DNA of 64,000 bases from Lithobates sylvaticus (lineage: Eukaryota > Chordata > Amphibia > Anura > Ranidae): the NCBI GenBank assembly GCA_028564925.1, contig CM053033.1, positions 204,616,607-204,680,606 on the forward strand, given 5' to 3'. Shown one piece after another: positions 49,226-61,997 of this stretch. Each line of letters starts with the position of its first letter. The first letter of the stretch is position 1. The notes under the pieces are model-generated. The model was given only the letters and a program-made list of their open reading frames with translations, was not told the DNA's origin and searched no databases. Both the position numbers and the translations under genes were made by a program.

Positions 49226-50011
49226 AAGTGGCGGCTAGTGTGTTTTTTGTTCAGGGGCGGCAAACAACCACCCCCCCCCCCAGCGGCACGGCTCTAACAA
49301 CACCCCCGCGCGTGTGCGTGTCTGCCGGTCCGTCCGGCACTTACCCGATAGATCCAGATAGATCGGGGGTGTCATCCAATGCGGCGTGGTCCGGGCAGCG
49401 GCTCCAGGCTAGCGGATGCGGGGTCCGGGCAGAGGCTCCAGGCTAGCGGGTGTGGGGTCCGGGCAGCGGCTCCAGGCTAGCAGGTGTGGGGTCCGGGCAG
49501 CGGCTCCAGGCTAGTGGGTGTGGAGTCCAGGCAGCGGCTCCAGGCTAGCGGGTGCGGGATCCGGGCAGCGGCTCCAGGCTAGCGGGTGCTGGGCCTGGGC
49601 AGCAGCTCCAGGCTAGCAGATGTAGAGTCTGGGCACCAGCTCCAGGCTAGCGGATGCAGGGTCCGGAGGCAGCTCCAGGCTAGCGGACGCAGGGTGGCAG
49701 GCTTCCTCTCTGGCTCCTGCGGCTTCCTCCATGGCTCAGTTTTGGCCAATTGGGAAACAGGTCTCACACCTGCTTCCTGATGGTGGGGAGAAGATTTAGT
49801 GTGATTTGCTATCGTCACACAACTGGGTGGAATCGGAATGCAGTGCTCTGCGTCCCGAGCCCACCCTTGAAGCCTATTAGAGCCTCTGGCTCTAACCATG
49901 TGCTTCAAAAAACCCGCCATAGGAATTCATGCGCCCAGCTTCCTGAAAGGTGCCAGGCGCATGGATAGAGAGGGTGGCGCCCGTGCGCCCACAATTCACC
50001 GGCCGCCACTG
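49226..50011. mobile_element. hAT-like non-autonomous element, 786 bp, with minisatellite
   Basis: Ends AAGTGGCGGCTAGTG and CACCGGCCGCCACTG with a perfect 8-bp duplication, ctctcttc (49218-49225 and 50012-50019). It splits the TTAA element. No transposase. A 30-36-bp minisatellite occupies 49385-49695. Confidence 0.8.
49385..49695. repeat. minisatellite, ~30-bp unit
   Basis: About ten units of 'ggtccgggcagcggctccaggctagcgg' with a variable two- to eight-base linker. Frames across it (Leu/Ser/Arg-rich) are artefacts. Confidence 0.85.
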
Positions 50012-50488
50012 CTCTCTTCCCTTGTCACAGAACGGTGATCTGCCTTGTTTACAGAGGCAGACCACCATTCTGCCTCTATCGTGCGCGCCCCAAACCCGCA
50101 AGTAAAAATCACGTACATGATTTCACCTGAAGGAGCCACCGCCCCACAGTACAAATACATGGGGCGGTCATCAACAGGTTAAATCAGGTGTGAGGAGGCG
50201 ACACTGTGCCCGGTGATCTTTGACTTCTCCCATGTTGTTCAGGTAGATCTTCACCTCTTTAAGGTTGCCTACCCCTGTCCTACACATTGTCTGTGTCCTC
50301 TCTCTCTCTGGCTGTGAAGCTGTTCCACATACAGTGGTGTGAAAAAGTGTTTGCCCCCTTCCTCATTTCCTGTTCCTTTGCATGTTTGTCACACTTAAGT
50401 GTTTCGGAACATCAAACCAATTTAAACAATAGTCAAGGACAACACAAGTAAACACAAAATGCAATTTGTAAATGAAGGTGTTTATTAT

Positions 50489-51564
50489 TGTAGCGGGGTT
50501 CTACCCCTTTTAGGGGAAGAGACTACATTTCCCATGATTCCCCAGGCTCCCAGGCTGCTTACTTCCGCCCGGGAGGCTGCTGGGGGAGGCTATAAAAAGG
50601 AAGAGCGGAGACCGCCTCTTCCTCTTGGGACACTTCCTCTTCAGAGGCCTGACAGGACTGGCCTGCCTCTGCTGACAGAGCGTGTGACGCGGAGACTGCA
50701 GCCAGCAGAGACACCTGTGCGGACCGGAGCTGAAGGCCTGAAGCCTGGGCCTTGCAGCAGATGGAGTGAGACTCTTCTACCTCAGAGTCCACAGCAGCGG
50801 AGCGGAGACTTCCCCTTACTGTCGGTCGGACGGAGCTGATGACCGGAGTCCAGGGCTGTGACTGAGGAGACCGGACGCCGCCATTGAAGAGACCAGAGCC
50901 ACCATTGGAGGGACCCGAGCTGAGGACGGTACCCAAGGATTGGTGAGAGAGCCGAGAGGCTCATCCTGCATTTACACACAAGTTTTATGCCTACTGAACT
51001 GCCTAGGCGCAATTTACCTCAGAGCAGCAATGTTACTTTTTGTGGATTACAAATGACACCATTTAAAGCTACATGTGCACCACCTCTACAGATTTATTGC
51101 CGGTGAAGAACACTGTACTAGTACAAGGACTGAGCTCTATTGTTAGGGATCAGGCCTGGTCCATTAGGTAGGCGCAGATAGATTTATTGCACCTCAGGGG
51201 TGCATAGCAGACGGTCGCCACGCTGGGCGCTCCGTTTCCCCATTGTTAGTTTGATATACCTGTGTACATGTTAAAGTGCATATTGCAGGGACCTGCTAAA
51301 GTATTGTGAGATATATGTTCAAATGCATGTTGCTATTCTTTTTCCTTACTGCCAAAGTAAAGCCAGTTATTCTTATCTCAGCAGTCTGCTTGTGAGTTCA
51401 TATCAATTACATTTAGAGTATAAGATAAGTTTTATGTGCATAGGGACATACCCCTTTACTAACTGTGCCAGAGCGGGTAGAGCCAAATTGCCGGGGGTTG
51501 GTGGAAGCTGTACTCAGGGACCCAAAACAAACCAGCGGCTCTCTTAACTGGGGGTAGCGCAACA
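50489..51564 (+). repeat. 5' LTR of the Gypsy element
   Basis: TGTAGCGGGGTTCTACC to GGGGGTAGCGCAACA. A TATA-like tataaaaa at 50590-50597 suggests a short U3 of about 100 bp. Just upstream are an ACTAYRNNNCCCR match (50522-50534) and a cttccgcccgg GC/ETS-like site, so the promoter looks compact and possibly active in many tissues (inference). Confidence 0.9.
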
Positions 51565-51566
51565 CG

Positions 51567-51577
51567 TGGGGGCTCGT
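51567..51577 (+). promoter_or_regulatory. primer-binding site, tRNA-Pro-like
   Basis: TGGGGGCTCGT starts 2 nt after the LTR and matches the first 11 nt of the classical tRNA-Pro primer site. The following bases match only in part. Confidence 0.6.
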
Positions 51578-51624
51578 AATCCGGGATCCTGAGTCAGCGG
51601 GAAAAGCCGCCAGAAGGTACCGGC

Positions 51625-52959
51625 ATGGACCCAATAGAAGTGGGACGGTGGTCCGCAACATGGGCCGCTGACCCAGCCGCAGCAGCATTTATTGAACTGC
51701 CAGGGATATGGCAGAGAGAGGCAGTCAAGCAGCTCATAATGTCATTATCCCCATGCCAGAAGTCATGGATAATGGACATGAGAAATGATGCTGGGTACAC
51801 ATACGCCTTAATAGAATGGAAGGAAGAGACTCCAGAGCAGTTCAGGAGCCAGAGCATACAGGCACCGAATGGTCAGGCCTACCAATTGCTGCATGCGCTG
51901 CCGCGCAAGGGAGACTGTTCTCCTATGAAAGCCATTCTATCCCCAAAGAAGGAAGAGCAGAAGGGCGCGGAAAGTCCCGCACCCGCACACACTACTCTTA
52001 GTGCAGAACTGTGTGCTGTCCTAGGGGAGATTGTGACCCAGTGCAGAAGAGACCCCGGGGACTACCCAATGTCGGGATACAGGAAACTCCGGATGTTTTC
52101 AGGGAGGACACCTGTACCCTCGGGAGAAGAGGGATTTGAAGAGTGGTTAGATGGTGCCACGCAGGCCCTAGAAGAATGGGAGGTCTCAGAAGGCAGAAAG
52201 AAGCAAAGGATTGTTGAGAGCCTAAAAGGACCTGCCTTAGAGGCCATACGCAATCTGAAGACGAGTAAAAAGGATTGCACTGCCCAGGACTACATAGACA
52301 TCCTGGAAGGTGTGTTTGGTGGGACAGAAAAAGTCACAGAACTTACCTATCAACTGGAACACTGTTACCAGAAGACAGGGGAGAAGCTGTCAGAGTACAT
52401 GGGACGCATAGACAAGATCCTGCATAGGATTATCCTGAAGAAGGGGATAGATCCAGGGAAGGTAGATGAAGCCCGTGCCCAGCAGGTGATGAGGGGAGCC
52501 CAACCCTTGGACCCTGTCGCACTAATTCTACGCACCCGGCAGGATGGGAAGAGCCTGGACTACCCTGACCTCATCCGAATGGTCAGAGAAGAAGAGGCCA
52601 TGTTGGAAGAGAAAAGGGAAAAGCAGGTGATGGGGTCTACAAAACTTCCAGTGGCCACGGTCAGGTCGGCCTTAACCCCTGAAAGAGACACAGAGGTAGA
52701 TGCCCTGAAGTTGCAGATGTCCCAGATGATGGAGATACTGACGTCTCTAGTGGCGAAAGAGACGCCCAGTCCCAAGAAGGAAACAAGCAGGAGGGAATTG
52801 TTTCCAGCTGTCCCAGCACCAGCATCCCCACCTGACTACGGTGAGATGATTTGCTTTAATTGTGGAGGAATTGGTCATATTGCAGCTGTATGTGCCAGTC
52901 CAAAGAAGAAGAAGGCAGAAAGCCGCCAGCCGGCGGGAAACGCCAAAGGGCCCCGGTGA
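51625..52959 (+). CDS. Gypsy gag, PNMA-like type (fossil)
   Basis: 444 codons from the first ATG after the primer site. An N-terminal domain (~1-110, containing YTYALIEWKEE) precedes a capsid-like region (~145-345: 'LRMFSGRTPVPSGEEGFEEW', 'GPALEAIRNL', 'ALILRTRQDG') and a single CCHC zinc knuckle (CFNCGGIGHIAAVC). The order and wording recall the Gypsy gag group from which vertebrate PNMA genes were domesticated; that link is from memory. The frame is open throughout and overlaps the following frame by ~100 nt, as often seen at gag-pol junctions. Confidence 0.85.
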   Translation: MDPIEVGRWSATWAADPAAAAFIELPGIWQREAVKQLIMSLSPCQKSWIMDMRNDAGYTYALIEWKEETPEQFRSQSIQAPNGQAYQLLHALPRKGDCSPMKAILSPKKEEQKGAESPAPAHTTLSAELCAVLGEIVTQCRRDPGDYPMSGYRKLRMFSGRTPVPSGEEGFEEWLDGATQALEEWEVSEGRKKQRIVESLKGPALEAIRNLKTSKKDCTAQDYIDILEGVFGGTEKVTELTYQLEHCYQKTGEKLSEYMGRIDKILHRIILKKGIDPGKVDEARAQQVMRGAQPLDPVALILRTRQDGKSLDYPDLIRMVREEEAMLEEKREKQVMGSTKLPVATVRSALTPERDTEVDALKLQMSQMMEILTSLVAKETPSPKKETSRRELFPAVPAPASPPDYGEMICFNCGGIGHIAAVCASPKKKKAESRQPAGNAKGPR

Positions 52960-55900
52960 AGGAGTCAACCGGGTGCCCATCACCTTCAGTGAGCTCCAAG
53001 AAGCACAACAGGAAGAGAAAGCGAGGAGACCAAACCCCTCAGAAGGGGCCCAGGGATCCTCAACCAAGGTGCACTCCAGAGAAAGGGGGCAAGACCCCTC
53101 CGGAGAGACACAGCACCCCCAAACGTGAACTCTTCAAAGTGAGAGATAACAATATCCCTCAACGGGTTCACACTCCCACGAAGAGGGAGAAAATCAATGC
53201 ATACCAGGCTCAAGAAAGGAGCAAGTGCAAATCAAGTGCTGGTAAAGCAAAGAGTCCAAAGAAGAGGACAGCATCAACTCAGCCCTACCCAGAAGAGCTA
53301 GTTGGTCCATCCCCTACTGTACCCATCCAGGTGGAAGGAGTGTACACGAAGGCCCTCCTAGACACTGGAGCACAAGTGACCCTGTTGTACAGGGACTTCT
53401 ATGACAGATACCTGAGTCATCTGCCATACAGAAGATAGAAGAGTTGGAGATAAGGGGATTGGGAACTCAGAGTTTCCCCTATGATGGATACTTACCCATC
53501 AGATTGACGTTTGACCCATCCGTAGCTGGGAAGTCTGAAGTGTTCGACACCTTAGCAGTGGTGTGTCCCCGCCCACCAGGAACCAGCAAGACGTCCCTGA
53601 TCATAGGGACGAACACGGACCTGGTCAGAAGGCTTCTGACCCCCCTGGTGAAGAAAGAGAATCTTTCAGCTCCCAAGATCCATCCCATGCTGAAGGCAGC
53701 CTACCAGCGGTTGGTCTTAGAGCAGAAGACCCCAAGTGAGGGGATAGGAAGGGTATGGAGGCTTGGAAAAGAAGGAGCAGTGTTACAGCCTGGAGAGGTG
53801 ACCTGCATGAGAGCCACGGTGAAACTTACCTGGGAGCAGCCTGGCCCCTTTGTGATGTTGGAACCTGACCCAATGGAGGGTCACTCAGGTCTGGAAGTGA
53901 TACCAGAAGTAATCTCATTGAAGGACCTGAAGAAGGCTAGAGGAAGAGTCCCTGTCAGTGTGAGGAACCCCACGGAGCAGCCCGTGGAGATCCCTGCCAG
54001 GATGCTTCTGGGACAGGTGAGTCCTGCTGTCCCAGTTGGCTGGTCAGAAGTGAAGGGGACGGGTGAAGGAGAAGATGTTTGGAAGAAACTCTCCATGGAA
54101 AACCCAAACCTACCTGGAGCTTGGAAAGAGAGAGCCAAGGCCCAGCTGACCAGATGGGAGAAGATTTTCTCTAAAGATGAGTTTGATGTGGGGTGTGCGA
54201 GGAGTGCCACCCATCGAATCCGCATGCAAGAGGACAAGCCATTCAGAGAGAGAGTGAGGCGAGTCCCGCTAGCAGATCTGGAGGATCTGAGGGAGCAGCT
54301 TGCGGAACTGAAGAAGACGGGAGTGATTAGGGAGTCCAGAAGCCCCTACGCCTCCCCAATTGTGGTAGTCAGGAAGAAGAATGGGTCATTGAGACTCTGC
54401 ATTGACTACAGAACTCTCAACAGGAGGACCATTCCTGACCAGTACACCACGCCAAGGATAGAAGATGCCTTGCAGAGTTTATCTGGAGCTAAGTGGTTCA
54501 GTGTGATGGACCTCAAGAGTGGGTATTACCAAATCCCCATGCATCCAGAAGATAGAGAAAAGACTGCCTTCATAACCCCAGTGGGATTCTTTGAGTTCAA
54601 CAGGATGCCTCAGGGCCTATCTGGAGCTCCTGCTACGTTTCAACGCCTAATGGAAAGGGCAGTTGGAGACATGAACCTCATAGAAGTCCTTGTGTACCTG
54701 GACGATGTCATTGTCTTTGGAAAGACTTTGGAAGAGCATGAAGCCAGATTGGAGAAAGTACTGAAGAGGCTCAGTGAAGAGGGACTTAAACTTTCTCCAG
54801 AGAAGTGTCGGTTCTATCAGTCTTCTGTGAACTATCTGGGACACATAGTGTCTGAAAAAGGAGTGTCTACAGACCCTGAGAAGCTGGAGGCAGTTACTTC
54901 GTGGCCAAGGCCCACAACAGTTACAGAACTTCGGTCTTTCTTGGGGTTCTGCTCCTACTACCGCAGGTTTGTGGATGGATTTGCCCGCATTGCCAAGCCC
55001 CTCAACGAGCTGCTGAAGACAGAAGGAGAGGAGGATGGAATGGGGCCTAGGAGGTCCAGTGAGTCGGTCAAAGACCAGTGGAATTCAAGGTGTGAAGAGG
55101 CTTTCAGAACCTTGAAGAGAAGTCTCACCACAGCCCCAGTTTTGGCCTACGCTGATCCCACTAGACCCTATGAGCTACACGTTGATGCCAGCCATGAGGG
55201 CCTAGGTGGAGTACTCTACCAGGAGTATGAAGACCAGCTACGACCAGTGGCTTATGTGAGCCGGAGCCTGACCCCCTCCGAGAAGAACTATCCCACCCAC
55301 AAGTTGGAGTTCTTAGCCCTCAAATGGGCAGTTGTTGACAAATTGAGAGACTATTTGTATGGGGCCGAGTTTACTGTAAAGACAGATAACAACCCCTTGA
55401 CTTATCTATTCACCACCGCCAAGCTGGATGCAACTGGACACAGATGGTTGGCGGCGTTGTCTGGATTCAATTTCAGCCTCAAGTACAGACCAGGGGCTGG
55501 AAATAGGGATGCAGATGCCCTGTCCCGAAGATCCCATGTCATGGTCGACGATTGGGAAGACTGGACCCAAGTGGCACCAGATGGAGTGCGAGCCCTTTGT
55601 CAAGGGGCTGAACTCCAAGCCAGTGGAGGATCCAGAGCTGAAGAGATAGGAGTTACCACAGTGGGAGTCCCAAAGTGTTACTGTGGGGTAACTCAACTAG
55701 CAGAAGAGTGCCTACCGAAGCTGTCCAAGAAGGAGCTGAGGTGTGACCAATTGGAAGATCCCATGGGGAGATTGGTCCTGGAAGCCCTGGAAGACAAGAG
55801 TCCAGAGGGACTTCGCCTTCACCCTTCTAAAGAAGCTCGCCTATTGAGGAGAGAATTGGACAAGTTACAGGTGCATCAGGGGGTAGTCTACCGAAGGGGC

Positions 55901-58042
55901 CCCTCTGATGGCCCAGAAGACAAGTGGCAGTTGTTTCTCCCCGAGAAGCATCGAGAGACTGTGCTGATTGCCTTACATGACCAGCATGGTCACTTGGGAG
56001 CAGAGAGAACCTTCCAACTTGTCAGAGACCGGTTTTATTGGCCCTGCATGAGGGCCGAAGTGGAGGAGTATTGCCATTCCTGTGCAAGATGCATTCAGAG
56101 GAAGACTTTACCACATCAAGCTGCCCCAATGGGCCACCTACAGAGTCAAGGCCCAATGGATCTGGTATGCATTGATTTTCTCTGCCTTGAACCCGATTTG
56201 AGCGGATTGGGAAATGTTCTGGTGGTAACCGACCATTTCACTCGTTATGCTCAGGCTTTCCCAACCAAGGACCAGAAGGCCTCTACAGTAGCCAAGGTAC
56301 TTCTGGAGAAGCACTTTGTTCACTATGGACTGCCACAGAGAATCCATTCAGACCAAGGAAGGGACTTTGAGAGTCGCCTGATCAGGAAGCTACTAGATTC
56401 TCTGGGAGTAGAGAAGACTAGAACTACACCCTATCACCCTCAAGGTGATGCCCAGCCTGAAAGGTTCAACAGGACCCTATTGAACATGTTGGGAACTTTG
56501 GAAACAGAGAAGAAGCAACATTGGAGTCAACACATATCAGCTCTGGTGCATGCCTACAACTGCACCACAAGTGATGTGACAGGTTTTTCCCCTTACCGGC
56601 TTATGTTTGGGAGAGAAGCAAGATTGCCAGTGGATTTGGCCTTCGGCATTTCCTTAGACCATGCCTCTGCTGCCTCCCACAAAGGATATGTGGACAGACT
56701 GAGGCACAGTTTGAAGATAGCTTATGAGAAAGCTCAAGCGGCCTCTGACCAGAGGGGGGCCCGAAACAAGAGGAACTTTGATTTGAAAGTTAGAGTACAG
56801 GACCTACAGCCTGGGGACCGTGTACTGTTACGAAACCTAGGGATCCCTGGGAAACACAAGATTGCTGATAGATGGAGATCAGACCCATATATCATCTGTA
56901 GGAAACTTCCAGGATTGCCTGTCTACAAGTTGAAGCCAGAAGGAAGGTTGGGGCCTTTGAAGACCTGGCATAGGAATCATTTGCTCCCACTCACTGAAGC
57001 AGTCAGAATACCTCCAGCGAGAGACTTACCTGAATCTGTTTCCATTCTGGATACCCCCAGGCCTAATACTAGGTCTCAGACATCCCAAGTTAGGGGTGGT
57101 GAGGACCCCCAACCTGAGGAAGAAAGAGGAGAACTTGAATGGCTATGGCCTTCCTCAACCCCAGGAAATTCTGCCATAGATCTTCCACCTACTGAAGATG
57201 TGGAAGATGACACATTGAACCCAGAAGCCACAGAGTTTGTGCCATTCAGTGATGTGCCTGAGTGCTGGGAAGATGTCCCTGGTCTCTACCCAGAACAAGA
57301 AGATGATGTTCCAGAACCAGAGATGTTGCCAGAATGTGTTCCTGAAGAAGTTCCAAGAGAACGGAGAGCTCGCAGAGTGGTGAAGCCTCCCAAGAAGTTA
57401 ACTTACCCCAAGATGGGAGAAAGTTCAGAGGACTCTGTTACCACAGCAAGGAGAAGTGCTGAAAGCCCTGACCCTTCCGCTGTTCATTTAGTGGAGGGCA
57501 ACCCCAGCTCACTCTCTGGCACAGTTAAACAGGTCGCCCACACTGAAGTGACCTGTAGACAGGACAGCTCCCCATCTTATGCCAATTGGTGGGAGGCTCC
57601 TCTGTCCAAATTATGTGAAAATGTTGTTCCCGAGAAAGTTTGTAGTTTGAACACTGTCTTTGGGGACCAAAGATTCAAAGTGGGGGGAGTGTGTAGCGGG
57701 GTTCTACCCCTTTTAGGGGAAGAGACTACATTTCCCATGATTCCCCAGGCTCCCAGGCTGCTTACTTCCGCCCGGGAGGCTGCTGGGGGAGGCTATAAAA
57801 AGGAAGAGCGGAGACCGCCTCTTCCTCTTGGGACACTTCCTCTTCAGAGGCCTGACAGGACTGGCCTGCCTCTGCTGACAGAGCGTGTGACGCGGAGACT
57901 GCAGCCAGCAGAGACACCTGTGCGGACCGGAGCTGAAGGCCTGAAGCCTGGGCCTTGCAGCAGATGGAGTGAGACTCTTCTACCTCAGAGTCCACAGCAG
58001 CGGAGCGGAGACTTCCCCTTACTGTCGGTCGGACGGAGCTGA
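52860..58042 (+). pseudogene. Gypsy pol: protease, RT, RNase H, integrase (fossil)
   Basis: The region opens with a basic linker and a retropepsin site (LLDTGAQVTLLY). Then come reverse transcriptase (LRLCIDYRTLN, MPQGLSGAPATFQRLM, YLDDVIVFG), RNase H (HVDASHEGLGG, LEFLALKWAV, TDNNPL), an HHCC integrase zinc site (HLGAERTF..CHSCARCI) and the integrase core (VCIDFL, IHSDQGRDF, YHPQGDAQPERFNRTL), ending in a GPY/F-like module (WRSDPYIICRKL). The region is almost whole, with about one break. The terminal frame reads through the polypurine tract and stops inside the 3' LTR. Confidence 0.9.
57677..57691 (+). promoter_or_regulatory. polypurine tract
   Basis: aaagtggggggagtg sits directly before the 3' LTR, the usual priming site for plus-strand synthesis. 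Confidence 0.8.
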
Positions 58043-58766
58043 TGACCGGAGTCCAGGGCTGTGACTGAGGAGACCGGACGCCGCCATTGAAGAGACCAGA
58101 GCCACCATTGGAGGGACCCGAGCTGAGGACGGTACCCAAGGATTGGTGAGAGAGCCGAGAGGCTCATCCTGCATTTACACACAAGTTTTATGCCTACTGA
58201 ACTGCCTAGGCGCAATTTACCTCAGAGCAGCAATGTTACTTTTTGTGGATTACAAATGACACCATTTAAAGCTACATGTGCACCACCTCTACAGATTTAT
58301 TGCCGGTGAAGAACACTGTACTAGTACAAGGACTGAGCTCTATTGTTAGGGATCAGGCCTGGTCCATTAGGTAGGCGCAGATAGATTTATTGCACCTCAG
58401 GGGTGCATAGCAGACGGTCGCCACGCTGGGCGCTCCGTTTCCCCATTGTTAGTTTGATATACCTGTGTACATGGTAAAGTGCATATTGCAGGGACCTGCT
58501 AAAGTATTGTAAGATATATGTTCAAATGCATGTTGCTATTCTTTTTCCTTACTGACAAAGTAAAGCCAGTTATTCTTATTTCAGCAGTCTGCTTGTGAGT
58601 TCATATCAATTACATTTAGAGTATAAGATAAGTTTTATGTGCATAGGGACATACCCCTTTACTAACTGTGCCAGAGCGGGTAGAGCCAAATTGCCGGGGG
58701 TTGGTGGAGCTGTACTCAGGGACCCAAAACAAACCAGCGGCTCTCTTAACTGGGGGTAGCGCTACA
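57692..58766 (+). repeat. 3' LTR of the Gypsy element
   Basis: Near-identical to the 5' LTR, ends GGGGGTAGCGCTACA, and is followed by the ttat duplication and the rest of the Tc1 terminal repeat. Confidence 0.95.
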
Positions 58767-58990
58767 TTATTAAAGGTGAAAAAAAATCCAAACCATCATG
58801 GCCTGTGTGAAAAAGTGATTGCCCCCTTGTTAAAACATACTATAACTGTGGTTGTCCACACCTGAGTTCAATTTCTCTAGCCACACCCAGGCCTGATTAT
58901 TGCCACACCTGTTCACAATCAAGGCATCACTTAAATAGGAGCTGCTTGACACAGTAAGGTCCACCAGAAGATCCTTAAAAGCTACACATC

Positions 58991-60020
<1,030 letters not shown>

Positions 60021-60433
60021 GGGGCAATCACTTTTTCACACAGGGCCATGATGGTTTGGATTTTTTTTCACCTTTAATAATAAACACCTTCATTTACAAA
60101 TTGCATTTTGTGTTTACTTGTGTTGTCCTTGACTATTGTTTAAATTGGTTTGATGTTCCGAAACACTTAAGTGTGACAAACATGCAAAGGAACAGGAAAT
60201 GAGGAAGGGGGCAAACACTTTTTCACACCACTGTATTTCACTTGCAGCCGGGGAGAGGGCATTGATGGCTCCAGTGTGAGGGCAATGGTGACAGCCCAAT
60301 CCATGCGGCTTTAATCCTGGGAGTACCGTGGACCGGGGCTACATTCTTTAACCACCTACCATAAGTAATTAAGTGGGCGGCAGTTGCAGGCACAGCCATG
60401 GACTTGTATGTCAGCTGTACATGGGCACACTTA

Positions 60434-60598
60434 GAGATGCCACCTCATCCCTTTAAACGCGAACACATATGAATTACACAGGTTCTGAGGCTAATTTAAT
60501 GCAGATAAGGCACCAAGTGAGTTTAATTACCACCTTAATCAGCCACAGAACCTGTGTAATTAAAACGTGTTCGGGTTTAAAGGGATGAGGTGGCAACC
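60434..60598. mobile_element. short MITE with CCACCTCATCCCTTTAAA ends
   Basis: gccacctcatccctttaaac and gtttaaagggatgaggtggc are inverted ends, continued by 'aattacacaggttctg' / 'cagaacctgtgtaatt'. ggcacac flanks both sides (60425-60431, 60602-60608). About 165 bp, non-coding. Confidence 0.75.
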
Positions 60599-61359
60599 CC
60601 AGGCACACCGCGTGCCCCCTCAAAAGCAGCTACAGTGACTTCTGTGTCTGCTGGACACAGGGGATGAACATTATCGGTACCAGGTAGCTATTAGCGGACA
60701 GCATATCATGGGATCACTTTGATTGTTTACATAGTAATCATGTGATCACAATGACCAAGCAGTCATGAATGGTTTCCATTCATGACTCCTTGATTAGTGT
60801 TGTGAATCTGTGATGGCTCACAGCTATCACATGGTACCTGGCTACCTGTACTATGTGATTAGCTGTAGCCAATCCCAGCATATCAACAGTAACTGAGCTC
60901 CCATGAATGTTAACCCATTCATGACAGCTAAAACTAATGCTTATAACAGTAAACTTCCATCACCCCCTCAGACTAGTAGTGAACTACTCTAATGACAGGA
61001 TGTTAAAAAATAGAAAATAAGTGTAGATTGATTAAAAAATATATATATATTTTTTTTACATATTGTCACCAATCAGTATCCAAATGTGGTATCCCTCACC
61101 AGTCGTACAATGACATTGTACTGCACTGGTGGCAGTATGCAAAAAACTAATTGTATTTAATGTCTTCTTTTTTCAAAAAATTGTGACAAAAAATGTACAA
61201 CTTCAAAACACTCACAATGCCTCTTACTAAATACCTCAGACTGTCTAATTTCCAAAAAGTGGTCATGTGGGGGGGGGGGGGGGTATATGTACTGTCCCGG
61301 AATTTTAGGGTCTCAAGAAATGAGATAGGCCATCAGTACTCAGTACTTCAGGATCGATC

Positions 61360-61402
61360 AATTTTCAAATATATATATATATATATATACTGTATATATA
61401 CA
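61360..61402. repeat. (AT)n microsatellite
   Basis: About 14 AT units interrupted by 'actgt'. A 16-G run lies nearby at 61269-61284. Confidence 0.9.
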
Positions 61403-61453
61403 CCATAGTTTGTAGACACCGTAAACTTTCACCCAAAGCAATTAACTTTTTCA

Positions 61454-61695
61454 CGCTGGCGCCTCCCAGGTTTATAACGCTGGCAGGCGGGGTGGGACTT
61501 AAGAGCACGTGACCGCCGTGATTGGCCAATCACGGCGGTCACGTGATCCGAAAACTCTTTCGGTTAGGCGCTGGTAACTGTGTCGGGGCGAGCGCGCTCT
61601 CAGCACAGCTGTTAGGGCAGCAATTCACGCAAATATGGGGCCCCTCTGCGCCAAGCACCAAGAGGTTGCATATTTGTGTGCGGTCGGGACCAAGG
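61454..61695. repeat. GC-rich repeat, shared with 2640-2845
   Basis: It begins ctttttcacgctggcgcc after a TTAA and ends 'gtcgggaccaagggg' before another TTAA. It contains the perfect hairpin gtgaccgccgtgattggcc/ggccaatcacggcggtcac. Blocks match 2640-2845 in order. Confidence 0.6.
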
Positions 61696-61836
61696 GGTTA
61701 AAATGCACTTATTGAGATTTTTTTTTTACCAAAGACGTGTAACAGAATACATTTTGGCCTAAATTTATGAACAAATTTGATTTTACTGGATATGTTTTAT
61801 AACAGTAAGTATATAAATAAAAAAAAAATCCAAATG

Positions 61837-61837
<1 letters not shown>

Positions 61838-61889
<52 letters not shown>

Positions 61890-61890
61890 T
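61838..61890. repeat. (TA)n(CA)n microsatellite
   Basis: About 19 TA units followed by 7 CA units. Confidence 0.95.
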
Positions 61891-61997
61891 CATCTGAGCG
61901 GCACATTGCAATGTTATACGGGGTAATGTAAATTGTATGAACATAAATAATTGTAGATGGTGGGTCTAGATTAGTTCCTATTAACAGGCATATGACT

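Larger units (their letters stand above)
48532..50178. mobile_element. TTAA-flanked element, copy 5, holding a hAT-like element
   Basis: TTAA on both sides (48528-48531, 50179-50182). Left end CCACCTCAGGTCCGG; right end 'ggtcatcaacagg'. ~850 bp without the insertion. The interior shares 'aatagagctttcttttggtggtatttgatcacctctgcg', 'aatccaataagcgtatattg' and 'gatcagtcactgtactaatgacactggcaggg' type blocks with the other copies. It lies in another repeat whose 'ggtgaggaggcga' blocks appear on both sides. Confidence 0.7.
50489..58766 (+). mobile_element. Ty3/Gypsy LTR retrotransposon, near-whole (fossil)
   Basis: 8,278 bp with two ~1,075-bp LTRs (50489-51564, 57692-58766), TG..CA termini, a primer-binding site, gag, protease-RT-RNase H-integrase order and a polypurine tract. 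The 4-bp duplication ttat flanks it (50485-50488, 58767-58770). RNase H before integrase defines Ty3/Gypsy. No envelope frame is seen. The LTRs differ at only about six positions by eye, so the insertion is young in evolutionary terms. The coding region shows about one break besides the usual gag-pol frame change. Confidence 0.95.
60352..61700. mobile_element. TTAA-type sequence, copy 6, with nested MITE and second repeat
   Basis: Begins CCACCTACCATAAGT after TTAA (60348-60351). It includes a MITE (60434-60598), a stretch matching the reverse of 41400-41650 ('aatgcctcttactaaatacct', 'tgagataggcc'), and an embedded GC-rich repeat (61454-61695) that itself sits between TTAA words. From 61696 the family interior resumes ('ttttaccaaagacgtgtaacagaatacattttggcctaaattta'). 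The exact right end is not resolved. Confidence 0.45.

Noticed and set aside
53444-58042. Considered a separate host gene for the long open frame
   Set aside because: It has RT, RNase H and integrase in Ty3/Gypsy order and lies between paired LTRs, so it is element pol.
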